Positions 57,361 through 64,000 of a DNA stretch of 64,000 bases are shown piece after piece. The DNA comes from Saturnia japonica (Eukaryota; Arthropoda; Insecta; Lepidoptera; Saturniidae). How positions within the stretch are numbered: position 1 is the first letter of the stretch; each line of letters starts with the position of its first letter. A program made the translations under genes and the position numbers. The stretch spans positions 9,858,001 through 9,922,000 of the forward strand of contig CM065312.1 of the NCBI GenBank assembly GCA_033032175.1. The letters run 5' to 3'. The notes beneath the pieces are model-generated. The model did not search any database. It saw nothing but the letters and a program-made list of their open reading frames with translations, and was not told where the DNA came from.

Positions 57361-58840
57361 CAATACAATCTGGTATTCAGAACCAATGTTGCAATTGCGT
57401 GTCACAGACCAAAATTATTCTTTTAGTCTAAGATGTGTTTCCATTGTTATAGATTTTGTTTAGGGCAATTTTTCAATAGTCCGGTATCTTTATTCGGGGA
57501 ATCATTTGGACATTTTAACGGATAATGTAGGGAAAACTGTCAAAAAATAAAAACCAAATCAAATAAAGTTATCTAATTGAAAAAATATTCCTAAATCATC
57601 GTGGGATTTAAATATTTCACAAAAATAGTTCGAATAGTCTTCTTCTTCTTAGTATAATATGTTTCTAACCTTCAAAGTTCAAACAAAGCTGTAACAAGGT
57701 GCCTCCTACCTTGCGAACTGAGGAGGTTATTTTTGTGGAAACTCAAAAGGCATTTTTCTATTTAATATTATTGAAATTAAAGTACTTACATCAAGTTAAA
57801 TGCCACCAATATTGCATAATATAGGATCTAATAACATAAGTTTATATACTAAACTTAGTACAAGACAGTTTAAGATCCGGTTAATATCTCCTTGTGAATA
57901 TTATGATCCGAAATTTTTGTGAACTTTCATGTAATAAAAATCGGCAATGTAGCATAGTCGTAGGCCCGTTACACACACGTACATTACAATCTACGAGTAA
58001 TTTATTACGAATAATTTACGGTTTTTAACAGTGGAAAAGTTTTTAAATCTTTTTATGGAACTAAAGTTTTTCATATTTTTCAACCAACTGATATTACTTT
58101 AAATTATCAGATTTAGACCAACATACTATTTATGATCAAGATAGGTATCTGATTTCAGATTTACACGAAGTTGCGTGTTCTGCTCCAGCTAAGGTTAATT
58201 AACTACCTATATAGTTTATAGGTATAGAAGATCTAAACTGTATATAGTTTAGCAAAATATTCATTACTTACTATAGTTATAATAACCATAATTCAATTTA
58301 CGTTAATATCTATGAATAGCTTATTAAAATCGTCGAACAGCTTACTAAAGTAACAACAACCGAAAGACGTCTAAGGACATAGGCCTCAGCCAAAAATCGA
58401 ATAAGTATATAATAACAAACTCGAATAATATGAAGAAAAACAGCAAACTCTGATTTACAAGATTGAGGAAAATCAGTTTCAAACTAGTTGCTTTGACATT
58501 TATAGTTAACCTTGACAATGACGATAGATTTTGTATCGTAGTGTTCAACACTGCCAAGCCAAAACATTATATTTTTGCAAGCAGAACTGTATTTGTATAC
58601 TTACATAAATAAGTTTTCATTATATAAATATGTCAGCATATTTTGTTACATTTTACTATTTTTGAAGTCATACAAGTTAAATAATAACAACATGTTAAAT
58701 GTGTTGTTAAATTGAATATATTAACTTGTAGATTCCTCTCCTTATTTCTTTTAACCTAGTTTTTGGGTTGGTAGCTAGTTAGGTAAGCATCAAAAATGTC
58801 TTATCGCTTGCAATGCTTTATAGGTTTCCTTCGCCAAAAA
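57361..58840. other. no gene recognised
   Basis: AT-rich sequence without a supportable frame, RNA gene or repeat partner. A short frame at 58345-58557 (minus) is hydrophobic and unrecognised. Confidence 0.4.
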
Positions 58841-58846
58841 AATCTG

Positions 58847-58918
58847 GCTCATTGTAGATTCGAACCCCCTCGACTTACGCGTTGTCCAAGACCGCAGCCG
58901 CTGAGCAATCGTCGGTTC
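58847..58918 (-). repeat. tRNA-like sequence, probably a SINE head or tRNA pseudogene
   Basis: On the minus strand TTGCTCAGCGGCTGCGGTCT resembles an A box and GGGTTCGAATC is an exact B box, about 40 nt apart as in a tRNA. A closed acceptor stem is not visible and the anticodon arm does not fold convincingly, so an active tRNA gene is unlikely. No related copy was found in the window. Confidence 0.45.
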
Positions 58919-59162
58919 AAAAATTACAGTAAAAAGGAAAATAAGAACGGCCAAAGAAAATCTACTTTTTTTCTTTAATACATATTATTAGGGATGATAA
59001 TTTTTTCAAAATTCTTTAGATACATTTATATAAAAATTCCCCATATTCTGTTCAGTCTTTCAATATTTATTGCAGGACTATAATAAGGGTTCTTCAGGAA
59101 TGTCAGTGCTTTATTTAAACCTTTTTTTTACCGATTTTTACCGAGTAGGAATGTATCTTAAA

Positions 59163-59408
59163 CCTATACTAAGAAACTAAAGCTCAAGAGATTGTCTGTT
59201 TGTTTTAACGCGCTAATCTCTGGGACTACCAGTCAGGTTTGAAAAATTCCTTTTGCTTTTTAAATCCTACTTTACTCTAAGGACTCTAAGCAGCGGAATA
59301 GTAACAATAAACATCAAGCAGTCTGCCAAACTGTAAGCAGGTATAGGAAGTGAGAACAACGATAGGTTGAATGAATTAAACAAGGGTAAAACCGTAGGGC
59401 GCAGCTAG
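59163..59408 (+). mobile_element. Helitron-like element (Lep1-like type), complete short copy
   Basis: It begins CCTATACTAAGAAACTAAAG, has GTCTGTTTGTTTTAACGCGC, TAATCTCTGGGACTACCAGT and GAAAAATTCC, and ends GTAAAACCGTAGGGCGCAGCTAG before T. The CTAG end before T and the TATACTAA start are the marks of the short lepidopteran Helitron-like repeats. 246 bp, non-coding. Confidence 0.7.
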
Positions 59409-59454
59409 TAATTTTATCCACATGAGTAATTACCTACTGGTGATTGCGCTATCG

Positions 59455-59919
59455 TTAACTGATGATTATATTGTGTGGTGCACGCGTCACGTGACCGACC
59501 GACTTGCGGAGTCATACGGGCACGCTGAGTGAGGTGCGAGGTGGGGGATAGACACTCTACCGCGCTGTGACGTAACGGCGCGGCGCGGCGCGGCGCGGTG
59601 GCGATGTCGAGGGTGTGGTGCACATGCGCCGCCGCGCCGCCCGTCCGCGTCGCTTCAAGGTGACCCTCAATTCATCGAGCAAGTGTTTTACGTTGCGTCG
59701 TTGACGGCATTGTACGCCGTCAGCCGTTCCTTTCACTTCTGCGCGACACCGCGTTTACTAATATACCGGTATTCGCCAAAACGCGGATACTATTATTATT
59801 TCTGTACCAGTGGATTTTATGACAGCAACCTGTGGACGCCAACGCTCCTCGTTCATCACCTTTTATCTCAGTCATCGCGACTGACAAGACAAATCGATAT
59901 GCGTCAAGCACGAGACGTC
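59455..59919 (+). promoter_or_regulatory. candidate CpG-rich promoter and first exon
   Basis: 59480-59660 is the densest CpG region outside the jockey-like array. It contains a palindromic E-box GTCACGTGAC (about 59487), a CRE-like TGACGTAA (59569) and a (GGCGC)n run at 59576-59600. It then passes into moderately GC-rich sequence ending at a consensus splice donor, GACGTC|GTGAGTAC, at 59919/59920. The only ATG near the end (59899) would give a few codons before the donor. No downstream coding exon was identified in the remaining 4 kb, which would fit a long first intron. The host gene is unknown. Confidence 0.4.
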
Positions 59920-59939
59920 GTGAGTACTTAAACAAATAT

Positions 59940-61222
59940 TTGATCCAAATTTTCCTATAGCACAGTAGTTTTTGAAGCTTTGCGAACTTTTCGTTTATTA
60001 AAAGTATTATACGTATGCGTTATAAAAGTCACTTTGGATCAAGTCGATTAAAAAAATCAATAGTACTTATCGCTGCATAATTTGCTCAATAACAGTTTTT
60101 ACAAATTAAAAATTTCTACTTATCCCCTTTTACTACCTATTTCATACTTTTGGCTTGTTACGAAAACAGTAAGTATTAAATTATGTAGGAATCTTTTATT
60201 ATATAAGTACGTCTATAAAATCTAAGCCTCAAAGGTATTTAGGTATTACTATAATAATACAATATTCGTTTTCTGTCAACTTCACTACTAACAAATACCT
60301 ATTAAGTACAAAATAAGTCTTAAGTATAGTAGGTAATAATTATTAGTTTTCTTATACTTCAACAATAACAATAGGTACGAATACAGACACATTTTCTACA
60401 TATTATTATTGCATAGTACCTTTTGATAATGTTATATTAAATTATTTATATATTTTAGATTACATAGACAAGGAATCGATAGATATTATGTGCAAAGTCA
60501 TGTAAAGGTCATATCGCAAGGTCATTCAACTAATAGGCAAGACCAGTTACTGTGGTCTCTGAGATAGTGATATTTAACATATAAATATGATTTAGTTTAT
60601 ACACAATAATAATGAAAACGTAATAGGTATTTATTAAGTAGGTACCTACCTAAAAACTATAAAATAGTATTTTATTCAAAATGTGGGCAATCGCATACAA
60701 TTTTAAGGTGCATAAGTAAAACAAATTAAAACTATGCCAATACCTGTACTTATTTAATGTATTATTAATATTATTACTATATTCTCGGCATAACAATAAA
60801 TCAATAGAAAATTTATGTTTACTATAAATTACACGGCATAGTGCCCTCGCCAAGTGGAGCGCAAGGCACGAACGACTGTACCGTACCATCTTTACTGGAA
60901 ACATGTCGGCGTATTTGCACACCTTTGTCTAAAAGAACTGGGTTATTTTAGAAGGCTGATATTCTACTTATTCATAGAACTTATGGAACCCTACAATGCC
61001 AACTATTAAAACTTGGATTTTTTATTACTTAGCCGTTATTGTTATAATCTTATGTTCAAGAAAACAGAAGTAAGTAATTAATAGTTACAATGACTACTAC
61101 TTTCAACAATACAATACAATACTTATAATTTTCAACGGCACAAGTAATAAAATTTCAAAATATGTATATTACAATAAAAATATTATTGTAATATAAGTGT
61201 AATTAGTGTTTAATTAGGGACA
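59940..61222. other. no gene recognised
   Basis: AT-rich, with several T(A)GGTA-type short repeats. A 90-codon minus frame at 60650-60922 is unrecognised. If the candidate exon at 59919 is real this would be intron. Confidence 0.4.
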
Positions 61223-61227
61223 GTAAT

Positions 61228-62089
61228 TGTTGGCGACAGAACAGTTGTTTTTCGTGTCTTAAGTTAGGGTATTTTGTGTTATTATTATATTGACGTGTTA
61301 TATATTATGTGTTACAATAAAATAGATTAATATTGACAATATTATAGAAAAATGTAAGCGAATACGCTACATTACAAGTTGCATGTTGTATGTTAAGATG
61401 TATATAAACGATTATGTATTGTGTGTCACATATGTGAAAATATAGATTAACATATAAAGTAAGCCAATAGATTAAGTATATCAAATGTTATAGAGATTTT
61501 ACGAGCAGAAAATAGTGATGTCGCCCGTAAATTACATTGTTTTTGACTTATGTACGGAATGTATACGTAATGTATATTATAAGTGAATATGTAATGGATA
61601 GATAATTCAAAGAGGAACATTTTGATATATAACATGTGTACATAGGATATATAATGAGAGAAATATAAAGAGTTTAACAGGGCAACCAAAGCGAAAAGTA
61701 AAGTTAAAACACGAAATAAACACGGAATAAAACGGGGCTCTCTTTACGGTCATTGCTCGAGCCACTTAAGCTCGAAGAAGGGCCGTATTGGGCACGGTGC
61801 AATTCAACGAGTCTACAAGTGCAAGCAACGAGTAACTACAAGAAGAAAGCTTTGGTCGTCCTGCGAACAATCAACAAGATATCGACTTTCATTGAAGACC
61901 CGGCACCTCAAGCGGTCGTGCATTATTGCACCCCCCGGACCCCCTCACCACTAACATCACGCCGCCCACTGGCATCCGTACGGTATCTACGAGACGGGCA
62001 TCCGGCGCAACAAAACGCCCGTCCAAACCGGGGAAACGTCACACCCCCCCCCCTCCCTCACGCAGAGGGGAAGTGACGCGTACCCAACA
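61228..62089 (+). mobile_element. solo LTR of a retrotransposon, 862 bp
   Basis: The ends are TGTTGG and CCAACA, the TG...CA inverted termini of LTRs. They are flanked by the same five bases, GTAAT (61223-61227 and 62090-62094). The inner organisation fits an LTR: an AT-rich U3-like 480 bp, two AATAAA signals at about 61716 and 61727, then a GC-rich part with CTCTTTACGG. Only one copy is present, so the internal region was lost by recombination between two LTRs. The 107-codon frame at 61753-62076 lies in the downstream part and is not a gene. Ty3 or BEL/Pao origin is suggested by the 5-bp duplication but not decided. Confidence 0.8.
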
Positions 62090-62094
62090 GTAAT

Positions 62095-62654
62095 TCTAAA
62101 TAATAGAATTTAACGAGTAAAAGATAGGCCTGATTTTACCCAAAATAACTCGTTTTTTTTTTTTTTTTAATCCACCTAAACTTGTCTACTTTTTATAGAC
62201 AAATCATCTCATTCAAGACATGGCCCGTTTTTTACAACATATTTTTGTTGGGATTTACTATTGTTTGTACCTAGACGCTGCCGCGCAGTGGCAAAACTGA
62301 AAATCACTACAAATTTCAAAAAAATATAAGAATGTATCGATCAATTTGTTAGATGACCGACGAGTTTAAATACATAATGATGTTATTTACGTTTCTATTA
62401 GCATCCATCTATTAGCACACATGTTGGACAGATAAAACTAGTTATTGATCGTGTAGAGCTGGTCTCGAATAAACTGTGTAATGATAATTCCGGAGTCATG
62501 ACTTCATGAACTTTATTAACGTCAATACAGATTACGTCGATTTTTCCTTTGAAATACATATTTGAAATTATTATTATCTAATTTATAACAACGCAATAAT
62601 ATGTAAGATTGTATGGAAAAAATGTATCGTTCAGAAATAAGTATCTAAAGAGGT
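62095..62654. other. no gene recognised
   Basis: AT-rich with a T-run at 62152-62169. Nothing further supported. Confidence 0.4.
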
Positions 62655-62935
62655 ATCTATATTAATACACGAGGAGAAAACTTCGGACTTCTTTTTAAGC
62701 ATATTGCGCGCACGGGATTTGTCGTGTATATGGAGGAGGAGTTGAGAAAGCTAAAATTTATAGGTATATAATAAGTGTTATAAATACATTACATTAAATG
62801 AAATAATAGTACGAATACTACACTCCATTGCCATTGCACTTAGACCCCTAAAAACATTGACACTCAGCAAAAAGAGACAGCATGTGATTTAGTACTTACA
62901 ATATTGTTTACGTGCATACTACAAAATGTAAAACA
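62655..62935 (+). repeat. repeat P, copy 2 (paired with 10400-10690)
   Basis: It aligns with 10400-10690 across blocks listed there, with several indels. The right boundary is near ATTGTTTACGTGC at about 62910. Unlike copy 1 it is not followed by LINE coding sequence. Confidence 0.7.
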
Positions 62936-63403
62936 GATAAGAGTCTTTAATCAAAAAGTCACTGATCGAATTTCCTCCATTACGCGACCGCTAGTATTCT
63001 TAAAATAAAACAGCCAGTTTTAAATTGCATACGAAGATCACAATGTCATATTGACTGTTGCTGTGTTTTTTTGGCGGAATTTTTGTTATTTGACCCTTTA
63101 TTGTGTAATAAAGGTGGTATTTTGCATAATAAAGCTTGGCTATTGTGCACAAGTGAAATGGATTGGAAATAATGACATGGACCATTAATTATGAGATGCC
63201 ACAACTTTCTAGAAAGGGAGTCACTATTTCATTAGATATTGAAATCATCACAGGACACTATAATTAATCACTCGATATTGGCAGTAATAGTCCCCAATAT
63301 AGAGAACTAAAGCAAGAAGTAGAAGACTTTTCTTACTTTTTACAATATGTACCTACTAATACATATTTAAAGAAAACTGTCTAAATATATACTAATTACT
63401 AAT
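62936..63403. other. no gene recognised
   Basis: AT-rich sequence. The 61-codon minus frame at 63000-63185 is unrecognised. Confidence 0.4.
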
Positions 63404-64000
63404 AATATAATAAAGGGGAAAAGCTTTTTTGTTTGTTTGTTTGAACACACTAATCTCATAAACTACCAGCCGGATTCAAAATTTATTTTTTGTATATAAG
63501 AGCCAGACTCACGAGGAATAGTATAGGCTGTCTAATATTAGGCTACAACTCTGAGCTAGCCTTGAATATTGATTTTTATTAAGTAGGTCGGAAGTGGCGG
63601 CCCTGCCGAACTGCTTCATCCGCATGCACTGCCGTAATGGTTAATTATACGTAAATACAATGTCCTATAAAAATATTGGTCCTTAGTATATAAAAAAAAA
63701 GATCAGAGATAGCATATGCCTATCTCTTATACATAATCCACAATAAGCAATTTTGTGGCAAACATTTGTTGAAAATAAAAAAGTGATTTATGAGCATTAT
63801 TTTTAGGCATCGCATATTAATCCTTACGAAGAAAAGTTACTTCATCATAAAAACAGTTTTATAAAGTTAAACTTTGTCCTTTAAAGCTTGTTATTTGGAC
63901 ACATAGTTTAGGAGATAATGAAAAATTAAAATAATTTGTACTTGCGGGAAGTGAGAACAATTATGATGAAAGGCTCTACACATGGGCGTTGGCGGCGCGG
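63404..64000 (+). mobile_element. Helitron-like element H5, cut by the window end
   Basis: Starts near AATAATATAATAAAGGGG, with GTTTGTTTGTTTGAACACAC, AGAGCCAGACTCACGAGGAA, TAGCATATGCCTATCTCTTA, TTAATCCTTACGAAGAAAAG and ACTTGCGGGAAGTGAGAACA. This is an intact colinear copy of the family. It shows that the three pieces of H4 and the two halves of H1 were once contiguous. The terminal CTAG lies beyond the window. Confidence 0.8.

Noticed and set aside
58847..58918. Functional tRNA gene
   Set aside because: A- and B-box-like motifs exist but no complete cloverleaf or closed acceptor stem is visible.

Overview
The window looks like gene-poor, transposon-packed DNA of a moth or butterfly (Lepidoptera). 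The support is AT-rich background, mariner and hAT transposases, jockey-type gag proteins with three zinc knuckles, tRNA-derived SINEs, and many Helitron-like repeats ending in CTAG before a T, all of kinds usual in lepidopteran genomes. Species cannot be told from the sequence. No complete host gene, tRNA, rRNA or CRISPR array is visible. Long open frames are retroelement or transposase remnants, nearly all broken.

Layout. 1-10.4 kb: mostly plain AT-rich DNA with a SINE nested in an older repeat (1.1-1.5 kb), a strong hairpin (5.6 kb) and a complete deletion derivative of a hAT transposon with 8-bp target duplications (6301-7103). 10.4-13 kb: a decayed LINE reverse transcriptase. 13-18.5 kb: Helitron-like repeats, one split by a retroelement 3' end, a SINE, and a broken mariner on the minus strand. 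19-28 kb: four LINE remnants, including a 238-codon uninterrupted C-terminal fragment with zinc-binding and endonuclease-like motifs (26971-27684). 28.6-29.3 kb: a block homologous to the 3' region of the jockey-like element at 50-51 kb. 31.5-32.6 kb: a 1-kb element bounded by 13-bp perfect inverted repeats. 36.7-40.3 kb: a nest in which a Helitron-like element is cut by an unknown insert, a pogo-like MITE and a mariner, and the mariner is itself cut by a 5'-truncated LINE. 42.5-45.3 kb: more Helitron-like elements, a SINE and a LINE C-terminus.

47.9-52.1 kb is the most unusual part. Two jockey-like gag elements lie head to tail on the minus strand, joined directly at a 26-nt poly(A)/5'-end junction. 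They are flanked by near-identical 230-273 bp direct repeats. The downstream element has an approximately 830-nt leader built almost wholly of short perfect hairpins. The upstream one carries gag plus a long 3' region but no reverse transcriptase, recalling gag-only telomeric LINEs.

52.5-64 kb: a small retroelement with 16-bp target duplications, another SINE, a hAT-type MITE (56.6-57.2 kb), a CpG-rich candidate promoter and first exon (59.5-59.9 kb), an 862-bp solo LTR with 5-bp target duplication (61228-62089), and a Helitron-like element running off the window end.

The genes do not form a pathway. The biology here is successive waves of transposition and the order in which they happened. 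Boundaries and family names come from reading the sequence, not from database searches.
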